Origin: JARFVT01 sp036677425
Lineage (GTDB): Bacteria > Pseudomonadota > Alphaproteobacteria > UBA8366 > Aestuariispiraceae
Direction: 5' to 3'
NCBI GenBank assembly: GCA_036677425.1
Contig: JARFVT010000013.1
Span: 1,240,001 to 1,304,000 of the forward strand
DNA: 64,000 nucleotides
The notes under the pieces are model-generated. The model searched no databases. It was not told where the DNA came from and worked only from the letters and a program-made list of their open reading frames with translations. The first letter of the stretch is position 1. Every line of letters begins with the position of its first letter. Below, piece after piece: positions 1-8,710 of this stretch. A program made the translations under genes and the position numbers.

Positions 1-903
1 ATTTGCAATTTTTATAGAATGGCCAGAAATCACCGAATTTATTATTTTTGCATTATATTGTGCCTCAGTAAAAATGCATTTTGGGTTATTAACAGCAATG
101 ATGTCTCTAATTTTTTTTATTTTCTTCACACTTGGTTTGTTATCTGATGCATCAATTATCGAACCGATATTTGTTAAACCGTAACGATGTTCAAAATATT
201 GAAAGCCATCATGAAAGCTTAAATATTTTATATCTTTAACACTGGATAACCTTTGGCTTATTTCTTGATCAAGATTTTTTAAATCCATCTGCAGCTTTTG
301 ATTATTCTTTATATAGATATTTGCATTAGCTGAATCAAATTTAATCAAACTCGTCGTAATAACATCCGCCATCATCATGGCATTGATTGGCGATAACCAA
401 ATATGCATATCAATATTCATATGACCATGATCATGGTCGTCGTGATCGTCGTGATCGTCATGGTCGTCATGGTCGTCATGGTCGTCATGATCGTCATGAT
501 CGTCGTCATGATCGTCGTCATAATGTGTGATTTTACGGTATTTTAATAATTCAAGATCGGGAATTTTACTAAATTCTATTATATGACTTTTATCATTTAA
601 ATTTTCAAATGGTGTTTTTAAAAAAACCTCCATTTCTTTGCCTATCCAAAAGATTAGATTGGCATTTTTAATTTTTTTAAAATCAGATGGGCGTAAATTA
701 TAGCTATGTGGGTTACCAATATTATTAATTATTAATGATGGCATGCCCGACCCAAGCATGATAGATGATACCAGTGAATGAATAGGTCTTATGGTTGTAA
801 CCACGTTAATATCAGCCAAGGCAGGATTAACTTTTAAAAGACTTATTATATTAACAATGAAACATAAAATTAGGAAAATATATTTTTGTATTTTTTTAAA
901 CAT
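1..903 (-). CDS. znuA: Zinc ABC transporter substrate-binding protein, ZnuA-like (3' end cut by window edge)
   Basis: This is a periplasmic solute-binding protein of the cluster A-I family that captures Zn2+ (or Mn2+) for an ABC importer. The reading frame is open from the ATG at 903 to the window edge, giving 301 residues without a stop. It has an N-terminal signal sequence (about residues 1-30) and likely metal ligands in the family positions: His42 (RPIHS), His66 (NPHSY), His167 (HIWLSP) and His231 (FHDGF). Residues about 126-161 form an Asp/His-rich loop of DDH repeats, typical of ZnuA but unusually regular here. The C-terminus and any znuBC partners lie outside the window. Zinc rather than manganese is inferred from the His-rich loop. 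Confidence 0.85.
   Translation of the reverse strand, partial: MFKKIQKYIFLILCFIVNIISLLKVNPALADINVVTTIRPIHSLVSSIMLGSGMPSLIINNIGNPHSYNLRPSDFKKIKNANLIFWIGKEMEVFLKTPFENLNDKSHIIEFSKIPDLELLKYRKITHYDDDHDDDHDDHDDHDDHDDHDDHDDHDDHDHGHMNIDMHIWLSPINAMMMADVITTSLIKFDSANANIYIKNNQKLQMDLKNLDQEISQRLSSVKDIKYLSFHDGFQYFEHRYGLTNIGSIIDASDNKPSVKKIKKIRDIIAVNNPKCIFTEAQYNAKIINSVISGHSIKIAN
431..526 (-). repeat. Trinucleotide-like tandem repeat coding (DDH)n in the ZnuA metal loop
   Basis: The plus strand shows an array of gtcgtcat/gatcgtcat units. On the minus strand it codes about ten consecutive Asp-Asp-His triplets. GAC/GAT and CAT/CAC codons alternate slightly, so the array is not a perfect DNA repeat. Copy number could vary by slippage in 9-bp in-frame steps. 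Confidence 0.8.
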
Positions 904-971
904 GAAAAACTTTCAATAAATTATATATTTTAATATTCAATATCAATAAAAATATTAAGGGATTATAGATA

Positions 972-1187
972 ATGACACCAAGAGAAATCAAAAAGGTAGA
1001 AAAATATCTTTGCAATATGTTTGATAATAAGGAAATCGTCATAAAATCACCAGCAAAAACCAACGAACCAGTGGAAATATATATTTCCGATGAATTTATT
1101 GGTACAGTTTACCGCGATGAAGACGAAGGCGAAGTTGCATATTCATTACAAATTATGATCTTAGAAGAAGATTTACCAGAAGATTAA
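972..1187 (+). CDS. DUF3126 family protein
   Basis: This 71-residue protein begins MTPREIKKVEKYL and has the conserved core EIYISDEFIGTVYRDEDEGE near residues 50-65, matching the small DUF3126 family that is largely restricted to Alphaproteobacteria. The function is unknown. A Shine-Dalgarno-like AAGGGA lies about 10 bases before the ATG. It is divergent from the znuA-like gene (68 bp apart) and convergent with the ocd gene. Confidence 0.8.
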   Translation: MTPREIKKVEKYLCNMFDNKEIVIKSPAKTNEPVEIYISDEFIGTVYRDEDEGEVAYSLQIMILEEDLPED

Positions 1188-1197
1188 AAATAATCAT

Positions 1198-2265
1198 TTA
1201 TATTTTTGCCCGTTGAACCATACCAAAAAGATCACGGGTATCATCTGGGTCAGCCAATAAATCCAAATCAATATAGTTACCCGTGCGTTGCAATTGATCG
1301 TGGATATAACGTAACGCGGAAAAATCTTCGATAGCAAATCCAACGCTATCAAATAATGTAATTTGCCTTTCACTTACACGACCTTCGGCTTGACCTGTCA
1401 TCACTTGCCAAATTTCTGTTACCTTGTGATCGCTATCCAATTGTTGTATTTCACCCTCAACACGGGTTTGTGGTGGATATTCAACAAAAATATCAGATCG
1501 CAGTAAAATATCCTTATGTAACTCGGTTTTACCAGGGCAATCACCACCAATCGCATTAATATGCACCGCAGAACCAACCATATTATCGGTTAAAATTGTT
1601 GCATATTGCTTATCAGCTGTGCAAGTCGTGATTATATCGGCCCCTGCGACGGCTTCTTGTGATGATTTACAACCGACGACATTAATGCCTTGCGCCTCAA
1701 GATTAATAATGGTTTTCTTGGTTGCATCCCAATCAATATCATAAAGCCTGACCGTATCAATTCCACATATAGCCTTAAAGGCCAATGCCTGAAATTCACA
1801 TTGCGCCCCATTGCCAATCATCGCCATTATCTTGGAGTTTTTAGGTGCCAAATATTTTGCAACAAGCGCCGATGTAGCCGCCGTACGCAATGCGGTTAAA
1901 ATAGTCATCTCAGTTAATAACACTGGATAACCATTTGATACATTTGACAAAACACCAAAGGCAGTTACAGTTTGAAAACCTTCGGCTTGATTTTTTGGAT
2001 GACCATTAACATATTTAAAACCATAAGTCTTACCATCTGATGTTGGCATTAATTCAATCACACCTTCGTCAGAATGGGCCGCAACACGCGGTGTTTTATC
2101 AAAATCTTGCCAACGTTTTATATCATTTTCAATATAACTAGATAATTCTATCAATAATTTTTCAAGACCAATATCATGGATGATTTTCATCATATTATCG
2201 ACGCTAACGAATGGAACCATAGCAAGTTTTGAAGGGGCAAGTTTTGAAGGGACAGTATTTATCAT
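1198..2265 (-). CDS. ocd: Ornithine cyclodeaminase
   Basis: This 355-residue enzyme of the ornithine cyclodeaminase/mu-crystallin family converts L-ornithine to L-proline and ammonia with NAD+ as catalytic cofactor. It has the substrate-site FKYVNGHPKN near residue 83, the Rossmann motif MIGNGAQCEFQA near 149-160, and INAIGGDCPGKTEL near 237-249 with the family's acidic residue Asp242. GGAG lies close before the ATG at 2265. It is 42 bp downstream of the arginase gene on the same strand, so arginine to ornithine to proline is the likely route. A perfect 15-bp tandem duplication near the start adds five residues to the N-terminus. Confidence 0.9.
   Translation of the reverse strand: MINTVPSKLAPSKLAMVPFVSVDNMMKIIHDIGLEKLLIELSSYIENDIKRWQDFDKTPRVAAHSDEGVIELMPTSDGKTYGFKYVNGHPKNQAEGFQTVTAFGVLSNVSNGYPVLLTEMTILTALRTAATSALVAKYLAPKNSKIMAMIGNGAQCEFQALAFKAICGIDTVRLYDIDWDATKKTIINLEAQGINVVGCKSSQEAVAGADIITTCTADKQYATILTDNMVGSAVHINAIGGDCPGKTELHKDILLRSDIFVEYPPQTRVEGEIQQLDSDHKVTEIWQVMTGQAEGRVSERQITLFDSVGFAIEDFSALRYIHDQLQRTGNYIDLDLLADPDDTRDLFGMVQRAKI
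2222..2251. repeat. Perfect 2 x 15-bp tandem duplication in the 5' end of ocd
   Basis: The unit gcaagttttgaaggg occurs at 2222-2236 and again at 2237-2251. It codes the repeated peptide PSKLA-PSKLA near the ocd N-terminus. It lies before the conserved part of the enzyme, so it is probably neutral. Confidence 0.9.
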
Positions 2266-2307
2266 TTTTTCTCCGCTAATAAAATACAGGCTTAGCCTAA
2301 AATATAT

Positions 2308-3219
2308 TTAACCTAAAACACTGCGCCCTAATAGGCTTGCAGTAAGGTCAATTAACAATTTTGATGTTTTTGCTTGGTTATCCAATAATGGGTTTAGTTC
2401 GACAATATCTAATGAGCGCGCAAGCCCGCTATCATGCACCATTTCCATGATAAGATGGGCTTCACGAAATGTTAAGCCACCAGCAACAGTCGTACCAACC
2501 GCAGGTGCAATTTCTGGGTCAAGACCATCAACATCCAGTGAAATATGCAAGATACCATTCACCGCTTTAATATTTTCAAGAAATGGCTGTAAAATCGCCT
2601 GAACTCCCATTTCATCAATTTTACGCATGTCATATGCAGTTATACCAGCTGCGGTTAGGCGTTTTCTTTCTAATGGATCAACAGAACGCAAGCCCATAAT
2701 ACATAAATTAGCCACATCAAGCTTTACCGCTAAAACAGGGAAATAACCGTCAAAACTGCGATCACCAGTAATATATGCCACTGGCATTCCATGAATATTG
2801 CCGCTGTCGCTGGTATCTAGGGCATGAAAATCCGTATGGGCATCTATCCATAAAACAAAAAGCGGTCGCCCTTGTTGTTTCGCATATTTTGCCACTGCGG
2901 GGATAGTTCCAAAGGCGGCGCTATGATCGCCCCCTAAAAAAATTGAAAATCCATCTTTTTTAACAATTCTATAAGCAGCATCTTGCAGTTTTTTAGTCCA
3001 AGCAACTGCAGTAGCAAGGTTTTTAGCACTAAAAGAATGTGAAACTTCCACAATATCATTTAAGGTTATATTACCATGATCTTCAACCTTATAGCCCAAT
3101 TCAGCAAGCATTTTTGGCAAACCCGCCACCCGCAATGTATCGGGTCCAAGTTGGCAGCCAATATAACCAGCGCCCGTTCCAATCGGCGCTCCTAAAATTG
3201 TGCAATATCTATCATACAT
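2308..3219 (-). CDS. rocF: Arginase
   Basis: This 303-residue ureohydrolase hydrolyses L-arginine to L-ornithine and urea using a binuclear Mn2+ centre. All three metal-binding motifs are visible: GGDHS (96-100), DAHTDFH (126-132) and SLDVDGLDP (227-235). AAGG precedes the ATG at 3219. It is first in an operon with ocd and divergent from an Lrp-type regulator that probably controls both. Length is normal for bacterial arginase, and the motif set fits arginase better than agmatinase given the ocd partner. Confidence 0.92.
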   Translation of the reverse strand: MYDRYCTILGAPIGTGAGYIGCQLGPDTLRVAGLPKMLAELGYKVEDHGNITLNDIVEVSHSFSAKNLATAVAWTKKLQDAAYRIVKKDGFSIFLGGDHSAAFGTIPAVAKYAKQQGRPLFVLWIDAHTDFHALDTSDSGNIHGMPVAYITGDRSFDGYFPVLAVKLDVANLCIMGLRSVDPLERKRLTAAGITAYDMRKIDEMGVQAILQPFLENIKAVNGILHISLDVDGLDPEIAPAVGTTVAGGLTFREAHLIMEMVHDSGLARSLDIVELNPLLDNQAKTSKLLIDLTASLLGRSVLG

Positions 3220-3316
3220 ATGAAATTACCTTAATATAAACTATTATATTACTTAGAAGTTAATGGTAATTAATGATGACAACAAGTGGTAATATATATA
3301 TATTTCTATATATAAT

Positions 3317-3331
3317 ATATCAAATTGATAT
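3317..3331. promoter_or_regulatory. Candidate Lrp/AsnC operator (15-bp palindrome)
   Basis: The sequence ATATCAAATTGATAT is a palindrome with 7-bp arms around one central base. It lies between the divergent arginase and lrp genes, 35 bp before the chosen lrp start. Lrp-family regulators bind roughly 15-bp palindromes and commonly control themselves and a divergent catabolic operon. Binding is inferred, and AT-richness makes chance palindromes common here. Confidence 0.35.
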
Positions 3332-3365
3332 CTATAATCTTACATATTGTAAAATAGGGCTACTA

Positions 3366-3794
3366 ATGGAACTTGACCATAAAGATCGTAAATTAATATC
3401 ATTATTACGGGAAAATTCTAGATTGCCAATCTCTTCTCTTGCTCAATATCTTAATATCTCACGGGCAACCGTACAAAACCGTATTAATCGATTATGTAAG
3501 AATGGCATAATTAGGGGGTTTAGCATCAGGTTAAAATCTGATGTAGAAATCTCACAAATTAGGGCGATAACCGTAATACATGCAAGAGCAAAAAAAACAA
3601 ATGAGGTTTTAAAAGAACTTTCAGGTTTACCAGAAGTAAGTCGCCTTCACACAACAAATGGGCGTTGGGATATCATCGCTGAAATCAATACCGATAGCCT
3701 TGAAGAATTTGACCTAACTTTGACCAGAATTCGCGAGATTGAAGGCATATCTAATACAGAAACTAGCCTTCTATTAACATCACATAAGATATAA
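3366..3794 (+). CDS. Lrp/AsnC family transcriptional regulator
   Basis: The reading frame is open from 3273, but the ATG at 3366 gives the family-standard start MELDHKDRKLISLL and has TAGGG before it. That makes 142 residues. Residues 1-60 form the winged-helix DNA-binding domain with helix-turn-helix LAQYLNISRATVQNRI; residues 65-140 form the RAM ligand-binding domain. It is divergent from arginase/ocd, the usual arrangement for a local regulator of amino acid catabolism, with arginine or ornithine as the inferred effector. Confidence 0.85.
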   Translation: MELDHKDRKLISLLRENSRLPISSLAQYLNISRATVQNRINRLCKNGIIRGFSIRLKSDVEISQIRAITVIHARAKKTNEVLKELSGLPEVSRLHTTNGRWDIIAEINTDSLEEFDLTLTRIREIEGISNTETSLLLTSHKI

Positions 3795-3810
3795 ATATTA
3801 CTTATGCTTG

Positions 3811-3846
3811 TATTTCTATTGACCATCTTCTTTGATTAGCTATACT
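3811..3846 (+). repeat. Degenerate terminal CRISPR repeat that retains the promoter
   Basis: Compared with the consensus, 7 of the first 8 bases differ and 4 of the 16 bases between the boxes differ. TTGACC (3819-3824) and TATACT (3841-3846) are unchanged and still exactly 16 bp apart. As the first repeat in the transcribed direction, it has no upstream spacer needing a crRNA handle, so only promoter function would be selected. Confidence 0.85.
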
Positions 3847-3884
3847 ATAGTTTCTAAATTTTACTGAGGAATATGTGTTGCGGG

Positions 3885-3912
3885 TTGACCAATTTTTCTG
3901 ATTAGCTATACT
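3885..3912 (+). promoter_or_regulatory. Repeat-embedded promoter (representative of all repeats)
   Basis: TTGACC and TATACT are separated by 16 bp, and the -10 box is the last six bases of the repeat. Transcription would start about 6-7 bases into the following spacer, leaving about 24 spacer bases. This matches the design described for Neisseria meningitidis and Campylobacter jejuni II-C arrays. The same boxes occur in every repeat. Activity is inferred from sequence. Confidence 0.7.
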
Positions 3913-6900
3913 TGAAACAATAAACCATTCGACATAATATCTGTTGCGGGTTGACCAATTTTTCTGATTAGCTATACTCAACGCTGCAGCCGTCTTTATA
4001 TCTTTCGTGTTGCGGGTTGACCAATTTTTCTGATTAGCTATACTTCTTCGTTTTGGCGCAATCGACAACAACCGGTTGCGGGTTGACCAATTTTTCTGAT
4101 TAGCTATACTTAAATTGCCAGTCGAGGCATTGGCCGCGGCGTTGCGGGTTGACCAATTTTTCTGATTAGCTATACTATTTCTAATGCTACCCCCGCGGGG
4201 GTGGTTGTTGCGGGTTGACCAATTTTTCTGATTAGCTATACTTTAAAACTTTAAAACAAGCCGCCCAACTCAGTTGCGGGTTGACCAATTTTTCTGATTA
4301 GCTATACTTATTATTTGGCGATCCAAGCGTCGCCAGCTGTTGCGGGTTGACCAATTTTTCTGATTAGCTATACTTCATCGGATATTGTGACAATGAACCC
4401 GTCAGTTGCGGGTTGACCAATTTTTCTGATTAGCTATACTATTTCTAATGCTACCCCCGCGGGGGTGGTTGTTGCGGGTTGACCAATTTTTCTGATTAGC
4501 TATACTTTAAAACTTTAAAACAAGCCGCCCAACTCAGTTGCGGGTTGACCAATTTTTCTGATTAGCTATACTTGGTTTTTTCTTCTTCATTGGTGAAATT
4601 TAGTTGCGGGTTGACCAATTTTTCTGATTAGCTATACTATCTTCGATATCGACCCGCTGAACCCCCACGTTGCGGGTTGACCAATTTTTCTGATTAGCTA
4701 TACTCCAGATCGTTGCGTGGCAAACAAGGTCTTGGTTGCGGGTTGACCAATTTTTCTGATTAGCTATACTAAATATCAAATTCTTTGACTTTGTTTTTAT
4801 GTTGCGGGTTGACCAATTTTTCTGATTAGCTATACTGGATGTTACTGCTTCGCTGATTGCATCAACGTTGCGGGTTGACCAATTTTTCTGATTAGCTATA
4901 CTGCCATTTGTTTTAATCCCATGGGTTTATTTGTTGCGGGTTGACCAATTTTTCTGATTAGCTATACTTACCATTGATCGCAGTGATGCGGGATCGCAGT
5001 TGCGGGTTGACCAATTTTTCTGATTAGCTATACTTCTCATAACCTGATGCAAATTTTATTCTAAGTTGCGGGTTGACCAATTTTTCTGATTAGCTATACT
5101 GAATTACGCAAACAACTGGCTACGGCCTTGGTTGCGGGTTGACCAATTTTTCTGATTAGCTATACTACCACGCCGCATCAACCCACCCGCAAAATTGTTG
5201 CGGGTTGACCAATTTTTCTGATTAGCTATACTTTTGATTTTCATCATAAGCACACTCTATTGGTTGCGGGTTGACCAATTTTTCTGATTAGCTATACTAA
5301 TTTGAAAGCGGGTGAAATTGGCAAATATGTTGCGGGTTGACCAATTTTTCTGATTAGCTATACTCTGTTAGTGATACTCGTGATGTTATTGATTGTTGCG
5401 GGTTGACCAATTTTTCTGATTAGCTATACTTTTAAATTCTTTAAGGCTTGGGATTTTTGCGTTGCGGGTTGACCAATTTTTCTGATTAGCTATACTATAA
5501 TCGAAGCTCGCCCAACAAATTAACAGTTGCGGGTTGACCAATTTTTCTGATTAGCTATACTTTATAAGAAAAGTCTTAACAGATGTCAAGTGTTGCGGGT
5601 TGACCAATTTTTCTGATTAGCTATACTCGAATGATTAGACCCCTTGAGGTAACCATGTTGCGGGTTGACCAATTTTTCTGATTAGCTATACTATTGCTTG
5701 TGAGGTTGATATTATGAAACATGTTGCGGGTTGACCAATTTTTCTGATTAGCTATACTGAAGACGCGGTTAAAGGTACCGCCACAGTTGTTGCGGGTTGA
5801 CCAATTTTTCTGATTAGCTATACTTTAATGCGGGCGATGCCATGCCCGCCGACAGTTGCGGGTTGACCAATTTTTCTGATTAGCTATACTCGAGTTGCAT
5901 ATCGAAGGGCGTTTGGGGTGGTTGCGGGTTGACCAATTTTTCTGATTAGCTATACTCTGCATTGTTAAATCAAAAAATAATCGCAGGTTGCGGGTTGACC
6001 AATTTTTCTGATTAGCTATACTTATTTGTTTTGGCTCGTCAATTATTGGCGTGTTGCGGGTTGACCAATTTTTCTGATTAGCTATACTTGCATTACCTTC
6101 CACATGCGCTCCTGGCCTGTTGCGGGTTGACCAATTTTTCTGATTAGCTATACTATTGCAAATGTTGTCTTCTTATCTCTCTTTGTTGCGGGTTGACCAA
6201 TTTTTCTGATTAGCTATACTTTAATGCGGGCGATGCCATGCCCGCCGACAGTTGCGGGTTGACCAATTTTTCTGATTAGCTATACTCTCTGCGCTATTGT
6301 CCCAATTGCTATTATTGTTGCGGGTTGACCAATTTTTCTGATTAGCTATACTGGAATTACATGGGCGGTGGCGGCGTTGGCGGTTGCGGGTTGACCAATT
6401 TTTCTGATTAGCTATACTAAACTTGAATAAACATTTTGCGATGTGGTCGGTTGCGGGTTGACCAATTTTTCTGATTAGCTATACTGAAGAACAGGCCCGC
6501 GATTTATGGTATGCTGTTGCGGGTTGACCAATTTTTCTGATTAGCTATACTCGCAAAACAAGGCTTGTCGAAAGAAAACATGTTGCGGGTTGACCAATTT
6601 TTCTGATTAGCTATACTTACCACTTCCCGCAATTTCAACCGCGCCTGGTTGCGGGTTGACCAATTTTTCTGATTAGCTATACTTTTTTCGGCGCGTGCAG
6701 CAAAAGATTTTATGTTGCGGGTTGACCAATTTTTCTGATTAGCTATACTTTAATTCTTCTTCACCAATATCATCAAAATGTTGCGGGTTGACCAATTTTT
6801 CTGATTAGCTATACTAATTCGGGGTTAAATATGTATCTCCCGGCGGTTGCGGGTTGACCAATTTTTCTGATTAGCTATACTATCGCCATAAAAATGGTGA

Positions 6901-7351
6901 TGATTTTTATGGTTGCGGGTTGACCAATTTTTCTGATTAGCTATACTCATATGGTTCGACACTATCACGTCTTTTATGTTGCGGGTTGACCAATTTTTCT
7001 GATTAGCTATACTCAATTGATCGGTTAGGCGTTGATCGTCAAGGTTGCGGGTTGACCAATTTTTCTGATTAGCTATACTTTTAAAAATAATCGCGAAGAA
7101 ATGATTTCAGTTGCGGGTTGACCAATTTTTCTGATTAGCTATACTTGGGACTATCTTTTTGGCCTCAATCGCCATGTTGCGGGTTGACCAATTTTTCTGA
7201 TTAGCTATACTACAGTTGTCAGGCGTGGCGAGATCTTGTCGGTTGCGGGTTGACCAATTTTTCTGATTAGCTATACTTTGTGCGGTTTTTCAGTGTTTCC
7301 CTTCTATGTTGCGGGTTGACCAATTTTTCTGATTAGCTATACTAGATAGGC

Positions 7352-7382
7352 GGTAACTGTTTGATAACATTCAACAGTTACC
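7352..7382 (+). terminator. Hairpin between the array and cas2, candidate array terminator
   Basis: GGTAACTGTT (7352-7361) and AACAGTTACC (7373-7382) form a perfect 10-bp stem with an 11-base loop. It starts 9 bp after the last repeat and is followed by the pyrimidine-rich acttctcttatttt. It could stop transcripts from the last repeats before they run antisense into cas2. It could also be a leader-side signal for spacer insertion. Confidence 0.45.
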
Positions 7383-7415
7383 ACTTCTCTTATTTTAAAT
7401 ATTGCCAAATTAGCT

Positions 7416-7760
7416 TTAAAATAGCAGTAATTGGCGCGGTTTTTCATTATCTTGACGTTTTTTTCCATTAAAAACCTTAATATTTTCATATTGTTTATCA
7501 GTAATAAGTAAAACTTGTATCGAGCCATATTCAGGCAGATTCTGCATGATATATTTCTCCATAGTCTTGGCGCTATCTTTACCCGACAATACCCTATAAT
7601 AGACCGAATATTGCGCCATTGCAAATCCTTGATCCAATAAAAAATTTCTAAATTTAGTCGCTGCCTTTCGGTCAGTTTTTTCAACCACAGGCAAATCAAA
7701 CATTACAAGCATCCACAAAATATTATACCCACTTAGCCATTGTTTGCGATCTTTAAGCAT
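7416..7760 (-). CDS. cas2: CRISPR-associated endoribonuclease/integration protein Cas2
   Basis: This 114-residue protein has the Cas2 ferredoxin-like start WMLVMFDLPVVEKTDRKAA (about 16-34), with the conserved acidic residue after the first strand. It also has FLLDQGFAMAQYSVYYRVL, typical of type II Cas2. Cas2 forms the Cas1-Cas2 complex that inserts new spacers. It starts 2 bp after the cas1 stop and is last in the cas9-cas1-cas2 operon. A second frame over the same region (7337-7699) is a shadow. Confidence 0.92.
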   Translation of the reverse strand: MLKDRKQWLSGYNILWMLVMFDLPVVEKTDRKAATKFRNFLLDQGFAMAQYSVYYRVLSGKDSAKTMEKYIMQNLPEYGSIQVLLITDKQYENIKVFNGKKRQDNEKPRQLLLF

Positions 7761-7762
7761 AT

Positions 7763-8710
7763 CTAAATCAATTTTCCCACCTTGAGAAATATGGGAAATT
7801 CCAATTTATTTTCTTTTTCATGCAGACTTATGACAAAAGTTTGTGCCAATCGATGCATGGAATTCATAACCGTTGAAATACCTTTTTCAAGCTCAACATC
7901 CATATCCAATATTTTTGCCAATTGGCTTTTAATATCGGGTGTTAAAATATTTTCAACATCAAACCCTTGATTATCAGCAATATTTCGTACTGTTATATCT
8001 ATCAATGGTCGGTATATTTCCATTAAATCATCGACAAGGGCAAATGGGTTTTTGCGATTATGATGATGAATGCCAAGTGCCGGCGTTAATCCTGCGCAAC
8101 ATAATGCCCGCGCGGTTGCGGCGCGTAAAATGCTATAGCCATAATTTAATGCTAGATTTTCTGCGCCTGATTTCCTATCGCGACGAAAATTTTTCCCGAA
8201 TAACGCTTGCCAATATAATCTTGCTGCCTGTGCCTCCATATTTTCAGGGTCGCCTGACTTTACTCTTTTTGCCAAAATAGTTAAATTTTGTAATATTTTT
8301 GCATCAATATTAAAATATTCAAGGGCGGTATGTTGATTAGTAATTTTTTGCCGTACAACCATTTGCCACATGCGTTTTGCCAAGGGTTGAGCACATTCTA
8401 TCTGCGCCCATAAAATCCCCGTATGGTCAAAATGAGCCGCATATGGCGTGGAAAATGCTAATGGATGATAATCTTTACCACAACATATTATCGGTGATTT
8501 ACGCATTGCCAATTCGACCATCAGGTTTTTTGACAGTGTTATTTGATGCGCTGATAATATTAATGCGGTGATATCATCCAATGGCACGCGAGCAATTTCA
8601 ACTTTATCACGTTTAATCAACATGAAACCACGGTATTTAGATAGATAATTACCATTTTCGGCAATTTCAACCACTTGCGTTACCATCATCAGCCCCGCCT
8701 GTGCCATCAA
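7763..8710 (-). CDS. cas1: CRISPR-associated integrase Cas1
   Basis: This protein of about 315 residues is the type II Cas1 nuclease that integrates protospacers at the array. The catalytic triad is visible: Glu159 (MEAQAARLYWQALFG), His in GIHHHNRKNPF (215-217), and the acidic residue in LVDDLMEIYRP (227-231). The frame begins at 8710 inside the 3' end of cas9, a 44-bp overlap. Internal ATGs at 8689 and 8686 are alternative starts that still overlap. It is co-transcribed with cas9 and cas2. Confidence 0.93.
   Translation of the reverse strand: MMAQAGLMMVTQVVEIAENGNYLSKYRGFMLIKRDKVEIARVPLDDITALILSAHQITLSKNLMVELAMRKSPIICCGKDYHPLAFSTPYAAHFDHTGILWAQIECAQPLAKRMWQMVVRQKITNQHTALEYFNIDAKILQNLTILAKRVKSGDPENMEAQAARLYWQALFGKNFRRDRKSGAENLALNYGYSILRAATARALCCAGLTPALGIHHHNRKNPFALVDDLMEIYRPLIDITVRNIADNQGFDVENILTPDIKSQLAKILDMDVELEKGISTVMNSMHRLAQTFVISLHEKENKLEFPIFLKVGKLI

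Larger units (their letters stand above)
3811..7343 (+). CRISPR. Type II-C CRISPR array, 54 repeats and 53 spacers
   Basis: The 36-bp repeat runs from gttgcgggttgacc to tgattagctatact on the plus strand, with a 66-bp period. I counted 54 repeats: one degenerate copy (3811-3846) and 53 that look identical. Spacers are 30 bp, except 29 bp at 5497 and 5628 and 31 bp at 6419. The plus strand is taken as the transcribed strand, because the anti-repeat beside cas9 pairs with this orientation and each repeat contains a plus-strand promoter. Three spacers occur twice. Open frames translating as SIANQKNWSTRN repeats are artefacts of the array. The array sits just downstream of cas2 and is transcribed toward it. 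Confidence 0.98.

Noticed and set aside
3802..7016. Open frames inside the array coding repeated SIANQKNWSTRN peptides
   Set aside because: They are the CRISPR repeat read in one minus-strand frame with spacers between. They have no ribosome sites, and the 66-bp period (22 codons) keeps the frame open by chance.
3811..7343. Self-targeting spacers against genes in this window
   Set aside because: I noticed no spacer matching the window by eye, but I could not compare all 53 systematically. A search of each spacer against the genome and against phages is needed before any claim.
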